From the NCBI GenBank assembly GCA_963973455.1, contig CAXAZF010000004.1, forward strand, positions 124,001 through 188,000: a stretch of 64,000 nt of DNA. The letters run 5' to 3'. Below the pieces are notes generated by a model. That model was not told the DNA's origin, ran no database searches, and saw only the letters and a program-made list of their open reading frames with translations. The position numbers were made by a program, and so were the translations under genes. Source of the stretch: Marixanthomonas sp002364245. GTDB lineage: Bacteria; Bacteroidota; Bacteroidia; Flavobacteriales; Flavobacteriaceae. Shown piece after piece: positions 17,960 through 25,130 of the stretch. The first letter of the stretch is position 1. Every line of letters begins with the position of its first letter.

Positions 17960-18083
17960 AGGTTATTTTTTTGTTTCAGCTCAATACTAGTAATCAAACA
18001 GTATTTATTTTTTATTATAAATAAAGAATAAAGGTAAATTTACTGATTTTATTTGTATAGACGTTAAATATTACTACTTAATG

Positions 18084-18091
18084 TATATTTG
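18084..18091 (+). promoter_or_regulatory. hdc promoter -7 box (TATATTTG)
   Basis: TATATTTG fits the TAnnTTTG consensus and sits 16 bases before the ATG at 18108. It also shows that the longer frame starting at 18081 lies within the promoter and is not the true start. No good -33 TTTG is found at the usual distance, as might be expected of a regulated promoter. Confidence 0.6.
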
Positions 18092-18107
18092 CAAAAAAAT
18101 AAATACC

Positions 18108-19211
18108 ATGAAAGACTTAAAAGAAATATTAGAGCGTATTAGTGAAAATAATGCTTCCTTTTTAGGTTATCCATTAGCGAAAGATTTTTCTTACCAAGAG
18201 TTTGCACCCTTTTTAGATCTTTGTTTAAACAATGTTGGTGATCCTGAATCTCCATCTACTTTAACTATTGATACGAAGGCAATAGAACGAAAGTGTATTT
18301 CATTTTTTGCTAACATGTTATCTACTAATATGGATGAAGTTTGGGGATATGTAACCAATGGGGGTACAGAAGGTAACTTGTATGGTTTGTACTTAGCCCG
18401 TGAGAATTTTCCAAACGCAATTGTTTACTATAGTGAATCAACACATTATAGTGTAAAAAAGAATTTACATTTATTGAACATTAATAGTATTGTAGTTAGA
18501 AGTCAAGATAATGGGGAAATGGATTATGATGATCTTGATCAAATATTGATGAATAGAAGAGATAAGCCGGCTATTTTCTTTTTAAATATTGGTACAACTA
18601 TGACTGAAGCGGTGGATGATTTGGATAAGATTAAACAAATCATCAGTAAATATGCCATAAAAAATTATTACATACATTGTGATGCAGCCTTTTTAGGTTG
18701 TGTGGCTCCTTTTGCAGACCCTAAGCCAAAATTTGATTTTTCAGAAGGAGTTGATAGTATCTCAATTTCAGCTCATAAATTTATAGGGGGACCAATACCC
18801 AGTGGGATGGTTTTTGCCAAGCGACAGCATAGAAATAGAATTGCTAATTCAATTTCATATGTTGGAACATTAGACACTACTATTACTGGGTCTAGAAATG
18901 GCTTAACACCCTTGTTTATTTGGTCATTTATAGAAAAACATGGCATAGAAGGTATTAGGATGAGGGTTAAAAAGTCGCAAGGGATAGCTAGTTATGTAGA
19001 AAAAAAGCTTAATGAAATTGGGTATAACGCTTGGCGAAATAATAATGCTTTAACAGTAGTATTTAATAAGCCTTCTGAAGAAATATGTCAAAAACACCAA
19101 TTAGCTTCTGAAAGAAACATAGCGCACATTATATGTGTACCTGGTATTGAAAAAGAACACGTAGATGTTTTAATTAATGATTTGATAAATGAAAGTGTGT
19201 TGGTTTATTAA
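18108..19211 (+). CDS. hdc: PLP-dependent histidine decarboxylase
   Basis: 367 residues from ATG 18108. It follows the bacterial PLP histidine decarboxylases (Morganella type, 378 residues) along its whole length: WGYVTNGGTEGN at 79-90, STHYSV at 111-116 with the PLP-stacking His113, IGTT, CDAA with Asp192 for the pyridine nitrogen, and SAHKFIGGP with the Schiff-base Lys224. TITGSRNG and YNAWRNNNALTVVF are further matches. The expected reaction is L-histidine to histamine plus CO2 in the cytosol. No histidine/histamine antiporter lies next to it. It is divergent from an lrp gene. The similarity is recalled, not computed, so another aromatic amino acid cannot be fully excluded. Confidence 0.85.
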   Translation: MKDLKEILERISENNASFLGYPLAKDFSYQEFAPFLDLCLNNVGDPESPSTLTIDTKAIERKCISFFANMLSTNMDEVWGYVTNGGTEGNLYGLYLARENFPNAIVYYSESTHYSVKKNLHLLNINSIVVRSQDNGEMDYDDLDQILMNRRDKPAIFFLNIGTTMTEAVDDLDKIKQIISKYAIKNYYIHCDAAFLGCVAPFADPKPKFDFSEGVDSISISAHKFIGGPIPSGMVFAKRQHRNRIANSISYVGTLDTTITGSRNGLTPLFIWSFIEKHGIEGIRMRVKKSQGIASYVEKKLNEIGYNAWRNNNALTVVFNKPSEEICQKHQLASERNIAHIICVPGIEKEHVDVLINDLINESVLVY

Positions 19212-19234
19212 ATAAGTTTTTCTAGGGTCTTGTC

Positions 19235-19272
19235 TTGAAATAGCTATACAATCTTTTTTATAGCTATTTCAA
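19235..19272. terminator. inverted repeat between convergent hdc and gdx
   Basis: Perfect 14-bp arms TTGAAATAGCTATA (19235-19248) and TATAGCTATTTCAA (19259-19272). It sits between two convergent genes, so it is probably a bidirectional terminator, although the T run lies in the loop and not after the stem. Confidence 0.5.
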
Positions 19273-19301
19273 AGCAGGTCACATGAAAGTTTTATAAAAA
19301 A

Positions 19302-19631
19302 TTAATACTGCGAAACAACTTTTAACCCTATAATAGAGATAATGAGGGTCGTTATAAAAAAGCCCCTCCAGAAGTCTGCGGGTTCTTTAAAAACAAAAAT
19401 CCCGATAAGTACGGTACCTACTGCGCCTATTCCGGTCCAGACTGCATAGGCAGTGCCAATAGGTAATGTTTGGGTGGCTTTTACCAATAATAGCATACTA
19501 ATGGCAAGGCATACAAAAAAACCAACGTACCAATACATAGCAAGGGTGCCAGTTGCTTCTTTTGCTTTTCCTAAACAGAAGGCAAAGCTTACTTCAAAAA
19601 GGCCAGCTATTATAAGTATAATCCAATTCAT
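19302..19631 (-). CDS. gdx: SMR-family exporter, Gdx/SugE (guanidinium) type
   Basis: 109 residues with four membrane helices. The N-terminus MNWIILIIAGLFEVSFAF carries the essential Glu13. The region LPIGTAYAVWTGIGAVGT (about 56-73) is the form found in the Gdx/SugE branch, whose proven substrate is guanidinium in exchange for protons; EmrE-like drug exporters have a different sequence there. Proteins of this family work as dual-topology dimers. It follows a truncated NTF2-like gene by 11 bases. I see no guanidine riboswitch upstream. Confidence 0.85.
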   Translation of the reverse strand: MNWIILIIAGLFEVSFAFCLGKAKEATGTLAMYWYVGFFVCLAISMLLLVKATQTLPIGTAYAVWTGIGAVGTVLIGIFVFKEPADFWRGFFITTLIISIIGLKVVSQY

Positions 19632-19642
19632 TAATAGGTGTT

Positions 19643-19852
19643 TTATTCTTTCCAGTCTTGAAGCCGGTCTAGGTATAAATAGCTTTCAATCATATTCTGT
19701 TTATAGGAATTGCAGATTTCATCAGGTCCAGTCAGGACATCTTCTCCAATATGGTATTCACAGTCATGGCTGAGAAGTTTCTTTGTCATTTCAAATTGAT
19801 CCTTGTCAAGAGTTCTCCCAAATTCAATCGCTATTTTTTCATTTTTTTCCAT
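19643..19852 (-). pseudogene. truncated NTF2-like (SnoaL-type) protein
   Basis: 69 residues from ATG 19852 (a TTG five codons earlier is less likely). The sequence EKNEKIAIEFGRTLDKDQFE, then LLSHDCEYHIGEDVLTGP, then ICNSYKQNMIES looks like the first half of an NTF2-like domain (nuclear-transport-factor-2 fold, normally about 120-130 residues). The frame ends after DWKE, just before the gdx ATG, so the second half is missing, probably by deletion when gdx or the adjacent repeat arrived. It may be a broken gene or an expressed fragment. Confidence 0.5.
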
Positions 19853-19863
19853 CAAAGTTGAGT

Positions 19864-19920
19864 ACAACGGTTTTGTATAACCGTCAGTTACAGGTTAATA
19901 TGCGTTAATTTTAGGTTTAG
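19864..19920. repeat. intergenic palindromic repeat, copy 1
   Basis: Holds the inverted repeat ACGGTT-TTGTAT-AACCGT followed by CAGTTAC, GGTTAA, GCGTT and TTTAGGTTTA in order. A second copy at 51975-52029 matches over about 50 bases with few differences. It borders an accessory gene segment in both places. Confidence 0.7.
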
Positions 19921-19932
19921 ATACTGTTTTTA

Positions 19933-21156
19933 TTACTCACCCAATTCCTTTAGTTTAGCTTGAGCTTCTTGATTTTCATCTATTTCGATAGCTTTTTTAT
20001 AGTGTCTAATTGCTTCTGATTTCTTTTTCTGAGATAAATAATAATTACCTAAAGCAACAAAGCTTTTTGATTCATTGGGATAAAAATCGGCATTCATTTC
20101 TAAATATGCTAAGGCTTTTTTAGGAAGATTATGACCATCTAACATAAAGAAACCAACGTCATTTAGTAATTGCCATTTCGGTTTTACTTCACGCTTTAAA
20201 CGAATGCTTAATTTTTTATAATGCGAATAAAATGGTTCTGTTAATTCTTTAGCAGAATACTTTTTTGGTGTATTAAATCTCCACATTTCTGGGAATGGAA
20301 ACCAAGAGAAAATAGATCGCAAGCCATTGTATTGAGCTGGTACAACAATACTTCCGTGATCTTCACCCTTAAAATATTCCCAAGTAAAGTTAAGCTTATT
20401 GCTGTTTTTCACTAATATATCATGGAACTTAAGATTTGCTCTAATCTGTTCAGTAGGGACTGTTTTGTCTTTTCTTACTTTAACCGTATCCATTGCTTTT
20501 CCAATACTATTTGCTACGGCTATATATAATGGCTTTTCCTTTTTATTTCCTTTATTTATTTGATCTTGAGTTGCTTCCACAAGATTTTCTTTATCCCACC
20601 AAAGACTTGGGTCTATTGCCAAATAATTATCAAAAGAGCTTTCGTGATACAAGTAAGAGTAAAGTACAAATAGACCACCAGTTGAGTGACCAACAATTGT
20701 ATTGTTGTTTTCTGTTGGATATTTATCATTTATAAATGGTTTTAATTCTTCATCTATAAATTTTATGAAATTACTAGCACCTCCAGAAGTTTCCGATTCG
20801 TGTCCGCGTTGAAAAGGCACGTTGGTATGAGTGAAATCTCTTGTTCTATCTGTATTTGTAATACCAACTATTATAGATTGAGGAATTTTGAAAGGTGTTA
20901 ATTGCTTTTGCATTCCGGTAATAACATAGAATTGTTGAGATGCGTCTAATACATACATAACAGGATATTGTTTACTACTATCAAAGTCTTCGGGTAAGTG
21001 TATCCAAATTTCTCTTTGTTCTTGTAGAATTTCAGAATATAAACTATCAACTTTTCCTATTACTATTTGCTTTTCGTTATTTTGGTTAAACTGCGCTATT
21101 CCATTGAAACATAAGAACAACGTGACTATTGAAATTACAATTTTAGACTTTCTCAT
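19933..21156 (-). CDS. exported esterase (Fes/IroE-like alpha/beta hydrolase) with C-terminal TPR
   Basis: 407 residues. A signal peptide (ISIVTLFLCFNGIAQ) is followed by an esterase-D-type alpha/beta hydrolase: REIWIHLPEDFD, QYPVMYVLDAS, NTIVGHSTGG with nucleophile Ser158 in GHSTG, LAIDPSLWW and a catalytic-type His in GEDHGSIV. From about 350 the protein ends in a TPR-like helical part (ALGNYYLSQKKKSEAIRHY). This domain order is common in Bacteroidetes; relatives hydrolyse siderophore or simple esters, and the substrate here is unknown. The gene sits alone between palindromic repeats (19864-19920 and 21262-21402), like a mobile cassette. Confidence 0.82.
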   Translation of the reverse strand: MRKSKIVISIVTLFLCFNGIAQFNQNNEKQIVIGKVDSLYSEILQEQREIWIHLPEDFDSSKQYPVMYVLDASQQFYVITGMQKQLTPFKIPQSIIVGITNTDRTRDFTHTNVPFQRGHESETSGGASNFIKFIDEELKPFINDKYPTENNNTIVGHSTGGLFVLYSYLYHESSFDNYLAIDPSLWWDKENLVEATQDQINKGNKKEKPLYIAVANSIGKAMDTVKVRKDKTVPTEQIRANLKFHDILVKNSNKLNFTWEYFKGEDHGSIVVPAQYNGLRSIFSWFPFPEMWRFNTPKKYSAKELTEPFYSHYKKLSIRLKREVKPKWQLLNDVGFFMLDGHNLPKKALAYLEMNADFYPNESKSFVALGNYYLSQKKKSEAIRHYKKAIEIDENQEAQAKLKELGE

Positions 21157-21261
21157 TTGTTTGGTAAGATTTTAGATTGCGATTATTTCTTTTGGCTAAA
21201 TGACAAAATCAAAAATAATTCCTGACTTATCTTTTTTAAAATTTCTTATCGTGTTCTTTTA

Positions 21262-21402
21262 AATTGTGGGCAACGGTCTAGTATAAGAATAGTAGCGGAT
21301 TTTCACACACTAACTTTTCAGTTAAACACAGACCTTTATTAAATTTACTTTCTATGGTTTTAGCGATTAAGCCGCTATTATTTTTATACATTGTTGGCAA
21401 CT
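21262..21402. repeat. long imperfect palindrome between two accessory genes
   Basis: The left arm (about 21266-21300: GGCAAC, GTATAAGAATAGTAGCGG) and the right arm (about 21369-21400: CCGCTATTATTTTTATAC, GTTGGCAAC) are inverted copies of each other with roughly 70 bases between. The right arm ends at the stop codon of the 21408-23498 gene. It has the look of a non-autonomous element or recombination site. Confidence 0.65.
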
Positions 21403-21407
21403 GCTTT

Positions 21408-23498
21408 TTATTCGTATGCAAATGAAACGGGTTCATTATGTTCCTTTTTCAAATGATTATGTACTTCCAAGTAATTCATCCATTCTTTAGCCCTTGAACG
21501 TGGATTACAGGCGTACATTCCGTCAGAACTACAAAGTTTATCTGGAAAATCTAATTCGGTATTAAAAGTAATTTCAAGAACCTTTATTACAGCATATACA
21601 CCATTATCTTTTATACTTCCACCACCACCAACAAATGCTGTTTTAATATCATATTTAAGAATGTCATAAATTTTATCAAAATCAAGCTTTTCGTTAGTAT
21701 TAGTTATTTCGATTCCGCGATTTTTTAAATAATATTTATGAAAATCTAGTTCACTGAATTTACCATAATTAACTAGGAATTCTTTTCTAACTTCAGATTG
21801 CTTAAAATCTCCAATAAATGAAAATCCAAAATCTCTATCCAAAAACGAATATTTAGTAAAATCTTTAAGAGGAAGTTCTTCAACGGTTTTTAATGCTTTT
21901 TCTATTTGAGAATACTTGATTCTTGATAGTAGAGATAAGACTTCATCTTCAAATACTACTAAACTGTCAGACAGTTTTTTTATTTTTTTAAAGGATTTGT
22001 CAAAATCATCAACTCTATCAAATGTATTTCCATTCCAAGTTTTCTTTTCTTTTGCTTTGAATTCAATTGTCTTTTCGGCAATCGTTAATGCTTTTTTTAC
22101 TTGACCTTGTACTTTTAAATTTGTTGAACTAAAATTTTGAATTGCAACTTTAGTTTCTTGAGATGAATCAAGAAATTTGATTAAATAATTGTTGCAAAAT
22201 CCAATTATTCCAAGGTCATCAAATAATCTAGATTTAAGTAAATACGTTTCAAGGTGTTTAGGGTTAGTAATTAATTCGTTCCAGTTTTTTGAATAGAATT
22301 TATCCAAAACTCTTCCAGCCGAGTAAGTCAATTCCCAAGAACTTTCGTAAATCAATGACCAATATTCAAATGAGGTAATATTGTCCAATGTCAGTTCGTT
22401 GATTAATCTATCTTCTAGGTTTTTACGTTCATTGAAAGATAAATCCGTTTTTAAAAGTTCAATTTGATTTTGAAGCTTTTTGCTACCCTCAAAATTGATA
22501 TTGTTCTCTTTGCTGTAATTGGTTAGCTGAACCAATTGCTTTAAAAACTTAAATGCGAATGTAGGTAAGTTATCATTTTCTGAAATATCCGCTTTTCTAT
22601 ATTGGTCTGATAATTCGCTTACTCTTTCTGGGTTTAGTTTAGTTAGTCTTATAAAGGCGTTTTGAGCTATTGTATCATTTTCACTAGAAAGCATTTCAAA
22701 GAGTTGCTTTTCGTAATCAACGGATTTTTTATTTAGTTTGTTATTCCTAAAAGCGTTTGTAGATTCATTCCACTCGTAGTTTTTATAATTGTTAGCAAAG
22801 AAAATAAGCAAGTTGATTTTAGGTTCATCGTAAAATTCTTTCTCCAAATGATAACTCAATTCTCCTCTTTCGTTAGGTACAGCAATTTGTGATTTGGTCA
22901 AAAGTTGAACTAAAGCAATGACTTCTTCTTCATTGTAGTCATATTCGTCAAATCTATTTCTGTTCTTGAGAAAAACGGATGCCGTTTTTAATAATGCTAA
23001 AGAATTTTTAGATTTTACCAAACTGTCAATTTTATTTTCTTTAACCCAATCAAGACTTAATAATTCATTTCGTTTGGCATTTAATTCAGACCACTTGAAG
23101 TCTGTTAAATCAACAATTTCAAAGTCTGTTGTTCTTCTATCAAAGTCTGTGATTAAAAACGCATTTGCCAAATTTGAAAATTTGATTTTCTTCTGGTTGT
23201 TTGTTAAGAATTTTTTAAAATCGGAAGTTGTAGTGGTTGAGTCGATGATTATTTCTGAATCTAGAAACATTGTATTTTCTTGGACAATTCTTTTGGAAAC
23301 ACTCGATTCGTTGGTGTTAATAATGTGATAACCTAAATATTCGGTCAAATCAGTTTTGCTGTCAAAATATTCGGCTATTTCGGTTAGAGCGCTATAATCT
23401 CCTTTACGCAATTGCCAATCTAAAAAATCAAGTCGCTCCTTTTGAGCAAATAGGTTAGAAGAAATAATTAATAATAATATCAGTAGGTTTCTTTTCAA
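21408..23498 (-). CDS. large hypothetical exported protein
   Basis: 696 residues. The start is probably TTG 23498 (MKRNLLILLLIISSNLFAQ), a clean signal peptide cleaved after LFAQ or nearby. The mature protein is almost entirely helical, rich in Lys, Asn, Leu and Glu, with repeated helix pairs (LLTKSQIAVPNER, NAFIRLTKLNPERVSEL) that suggest a HEAT/ARM-like solenoid. A C-terminal block has paired cysteines (LCSSDGMYACNPRSRAKEW) and GGGGSIKDNGVYAVIKVLEI. No family recognised. Codon use is even more AT-rich than the neighbours, and palindromes bracket the gene on both sides, both suggesting recent acquisition. Confidence 0.65.
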   Translation of the reverse strand: MKRNLLILLLIISSNLFAQKERLDFLDWQLRKGDYSALTEIAEYFDSKTDLTEYLGYHIINTNESSVSKRIVQENTMFLDSEIIIDSTTTTSDFKKFLTNNQKKIKFSNLANAFLITDFDRRTTDFEIVDLTDFKWSELNAKRNELLSLDWVKENKIDSLVKSKNSLALLKTASVFLKNRNRFDEYDYNEEEVIALVQLLTKSQIAVPNERGELSYHLEKEFYDEPKINLLIFFANNYKNYEWNESTNAFRNNKLNKKSVDYEKQLFEMLSSENDTIAQNAFIRLTKLNPERVSELSDQYRKADISENDNLPTFAFKFLKQLVQLTNYSKENNINFEGSKKLQNQIELLKTDLSFNERKNLEDRLINELTLDNITSFEYWSLIYESSWELTYSAGRVLDKFYSKNWNELITNPKHLETYLLKSRLFDDLGIIGFCNNYLIKFLDSSQETKVAIQNFSSTNLKVQGQVKKALTIAEKTIEFKAKEKKTWNGNTFDRVDDFDKSFKKIKKLSDSLVVFEDEVLSLLSRIKYSQIEKALKTVEELPLKDFTKYSFLDRDFGFSFIGDFKQSEVRKEFLVNYGKFSELDFHKYYLKNRGIEITNTNEKLDFDKIYDILKYDIKTAFVGGGGSIKDNGVYAVIKVLEITFNTELDFPDKLCSSDGMYACNPRSRAKEWMNYLEVHNHLKKEHNEPVSFAYE

Positions 23499-23516
23499 GT
23501 TCGATGTTTTTCAAAG

Positions 23517-23590
23517 TTGTTGCCAACGTAAGATATAAGACCAGTGTTGAGCCTTAGCGAGACATTGGTCTTATATCATGTTGTCTGCTG
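23517..23590. repeat. palindrome upstream of the 696-residue gene
   Basis: GTTGCCAAC lies at the left edge, then perfect 12-bp arms GATATAAGACCA and TGGTCTTATATC around a 22-base centre, then ATGTTGTC. Its GTTGCCAAC-n-TATAA arrangement matches the arms at 21262-21402 and the sequence at 52572-52595. Confidence 0.65.
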
Positions 23591-23591
23591 T

Positions 23592-23618
23592 TTTTGTATC
23601 TTCCGGAAAGATACAAAA
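23592..23618. repeat. short perfect hairpin
   Basis: TTTTGTATCTTCC pairs with GGAAAGATACAAAA with one bulged base and virtually no loop. Confidence 0.6.
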
Positions 23619-23746
23619 TAAAGGGACTGTAGCCCAGTTCGGCAAAAATGCAACTGCCCTGGCTTTGCACGGCGACCCGGTGGCCCATGGGGTTTAGGTT
23701 AGCTAAGCACCCGTTGGCCAATGGGGCAGGGGCAAATGATCAGGCC

Positions 23747-23935
23747 GGGCAAAAAAGAAATCAGGTCATCAAGGCCGTGAAAACTTGACTTTGTCAGGAA
23801 TTTTCACGACCTTGACCCAAGCATTTATAACGTGCCAACGTTCAGAGAGCGAGCTCTCTACGATAACATCGTTAAATGCTTCGGGGCAAAACCCTCCAAA
23901 AGTCGGGTTTGCGACCCCTTCTTCCTTTTTTGCCC
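23747..23935. repeat. nested inverted-repeat block
   Basis: Outer arms GGGCAAAAAAG (23747-23757) and CTTTTTTGCCC (23925-23935). Inside are TCAAGGCCGTGAAAA (23769-23783) with TTTTCACGACCTTGA (23801-23815), one mismatch, and GCATTTATAACG (23821-23832) with CGTTAAATGC (23870-23879), itself enclosing AGAGAG-CGAG-CTCTCT (23844-23859). The block is richer in G+C than its surroundings and would fold into a branched structure as RNA or single-stranded DNA. Confidence 0.65.
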
Positions 23936-24003
23936 TTCCAAACAACACCCCTGAGCCGTACAAAGACAGTCGTTCCGAAATGGGCTATAGCATACAACAT
24001 GCG

Positions 24004-24025
24004 TATAAACGCAATTGCGTTTATA
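24004..24025. repeat. 22-bp perfect palindrome
   Basis: TATAAACGCAA joined directly to its reverse complement TTGCGTTTATA. It could be a protein-binding site or the tip of a cruciform. Confidence 0.65.
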
Positions 24026-24150
24026 TTTTGCTTATTTCAAATATACTTATTTTAATTTTTTCTAACTTTTTACTCTACTAGGTTCAACCCAAACTACATT
24101 ATTATGGTATAGGCTTTATGTGCTTAAAGTAAGCTTCGGGCTATGTTCAA

Positions 24151-24207
24151 GCTAAGAAGTAGTCTGGTTTAAGTAGCCACGCAACGACTACTGCGCCTAC
24201 TTCTAGC
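24151..24207. repeat. stem-loop with 11-12-bp arms
   Basis: GCTAAGAAGTAG (24151-24162) pairs with CTACTTCTAGC (24197-24207) with one bulged base; a shorter inner pair AGTAG/CTACT lies in the loop. Confidence 0.5.
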
Positions 24208-24250
24208 TATAACGTATTGCCAAGCTACAATAACCTATCAAAATCCCCAA

Positions 24251-24380
24251 TAAGCTGCAGCCTATTGACGGCAAATGACGGCGTTTGACGACTCTTGATC
24301 GAGTCTGCTAACTGTTGCATCTGTATGATGGTACATGACGGGTTTTGCATCCATTTGCATTTGTTTGCCAATCTATGCAT
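24251..24380 (+). repeat. 13-unit array with TG phased every 10 bp
   Basis: Cut into tens from 24251, every one of 13 successive units has TG at positions 6-7. The constant halves read TGCAG, TGACG, TGACG, TGACG, TGATC, TGCTA, TGCAT, TGATG, TGACG, TGCAT, TGCAT, TGCCA, TGCAT. The first five bases of each unit vary freely. A 10-bp period is not a coding period and puts the motif on one face of the helix. Confidence 0.75.
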
Positions 24381-24407
24381 AAAACGCCCCAATTTTTAGG
24401 GGTTTTG

Positions 24408-24435
24408 TTCGGGTTTCCTTCGGGTTTCCTTCGGG
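24408..24435 (+). repeat. 11-bp tandem repeat, 2.5 copies
   Basis: TTCGGGTTTCC twice in a row, then TTCGGG. It directly follows the phased array and a short CCCC/GGGG hairpin. Confidence 0.7.
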
Positions 24436-24561
24436 AACGGGTTAGGGTTATTTTCCAAAAATATACCGTCCCCCGAACAAACCCCGAACCAGAGTAAAGT
24501 AAAGGGTAACGAAAGTTGTAAAAAGAGGGGGTTAGGTATTTCAGAACTAACTTGATGATAT

Positions 24562-24590
24562 AAAAAAAGCGAGCTATAACAGCTCGCTTT
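24562..24590 (-). terminator. terminator of the GlcG-OYE transcript
   Basis: Arms AAAGCGAGCT (24566-24575) and AGCTCGCTTT (24581-24590), perfect over 10 bp with a 5-base loop. Read on the minus strand it is followed by a run of seven T, as expected for the gene ending at 24616. Confidence 0.85.
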
Positions 24591-24615
24591 GTATTGTTTA
24601 CTAAATGGGTTGCTT

Positions 24616-25017
24616 TTATAATGCTTCGGCACCAGCTTTAGCTACTGTATGGTCATCATCAACGGTACTTCCGCTTACGCCAATGGCACCAATAATGGTT
24701 CCATTGCTATTGGTGACAGGTATTCCGCCAGGAAAGGATATTAATCCCCCGTTTGAGTGCTCAATATTGTAAAGTGACTCCCCCGGTTGTGAAAGCTTAC
24801 CAATTTCCCCACTGTTCATATCAAAAAAGCGGGCTGTTTTGGCTTTTTTAAGGGCAATATCTGCACTCCCCAACCAAGCACCATCCATACGGACAAAAGC
24901 CACTTGATTGGCACCGGCGTCAACCACGCTTATATTCATTTTAGTATCTATTTCTTTTGCTTTGGCCTTAGCCGCTGCAATCATCTTTTCTGCTTGTTCT
25001 AAATTAATTGTATTCAT
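24616..25017 (-). CDS. GlcG/HbpS-family (heme-degrading-like) protein
   Basis: 133 residues of the GlcG/HbpS family. MNISVVDAGANQVAFVRMDG is the classic opening strand pattern, followed by KKAKTARFF, then GLISFPGGIPV, and IIGAIGVSGSTVDDDHTVAK. Some members bind heme or adenosylcobalamin, others are of unknown role. It is full length and cytosolic (no signal). It is the last gene of a three-gene minus-strand run with a Sad-type dehydrogenase (113 bases upstream) and an Old Yellow Enzyme. The role in that context is unknown. Confidence 0.88.
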   Translation of the reverse strand: MNTINLEQAEKMIAAAKAKAKEIDTKMNISVVDAGANQVAFVRMDGAWLGSADIALKKAKTARFFDMNSGEIGKLSQPGESLYNIEHSNGGLISFPGGIPVTNSNGTIIGAIGVSGSTVDDDHTVAKAGAEAL

Positions 25018-25130
25018 ATAATTTCGTTTTTAAATTAGTAATCGTTTTACTTTTTTAATGTTGTTTTTTTGTTGCTTCAACCAATAATGGTGGCTGAGTG
25101 TTCTACACAAAGTGGAGAACGTATTGAAGC

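Larger units (their letters stand above)
23499..24615. other. 1.1-kb non-coding accessory region
   Basis: No convincing gene is present; short frames here have no start context or recognisable sequence. From left to right it holds a boundary palindrome (23517-23590), a tight hairpin (23592-23618), a GC-richer block with three nested or serial inverted repeats (23747-23935), a 22-bp perfect palindrome (24004-24025), a stem-loop with 11-12-bp arms (24151-24207), a 10-bp phased array (24251-24380), an 11-bp tandem repeat (24408-24435) and the terminator of the GlcG-like gene. Confidence 0.7.

Noticed and set aside
19869..20000. Guanidine riboswitch controlling the Gdx exporter
   Set aside because: No conserved guanidine-aptamer motifs (such as paired ACGR loops) are visible upstream of the truncated gene or gdx.
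21262..23590. Integron attC sites
   Set aside because: The arms contain GTTGCCAAC and do not obey the R-box rule GTTRRRY/RYYYAAC; no integrase gene is in the window.
23623..23700. tRNA-like opening (GGGACTGTAGCCCAGTTCGG)
   Set aside because: No T-arm GTTCGAATC-type sequence, no anticodon arm and no acceptor pairing follow.
23785..24081. 98-residue open frame in the non-coding accessory region (and the opposite frame 23769-23963)
   Set aside because: Both frames run through dense inverted repeats, lack a promoter or family resemblance, and their reading is explained by the palindromes.
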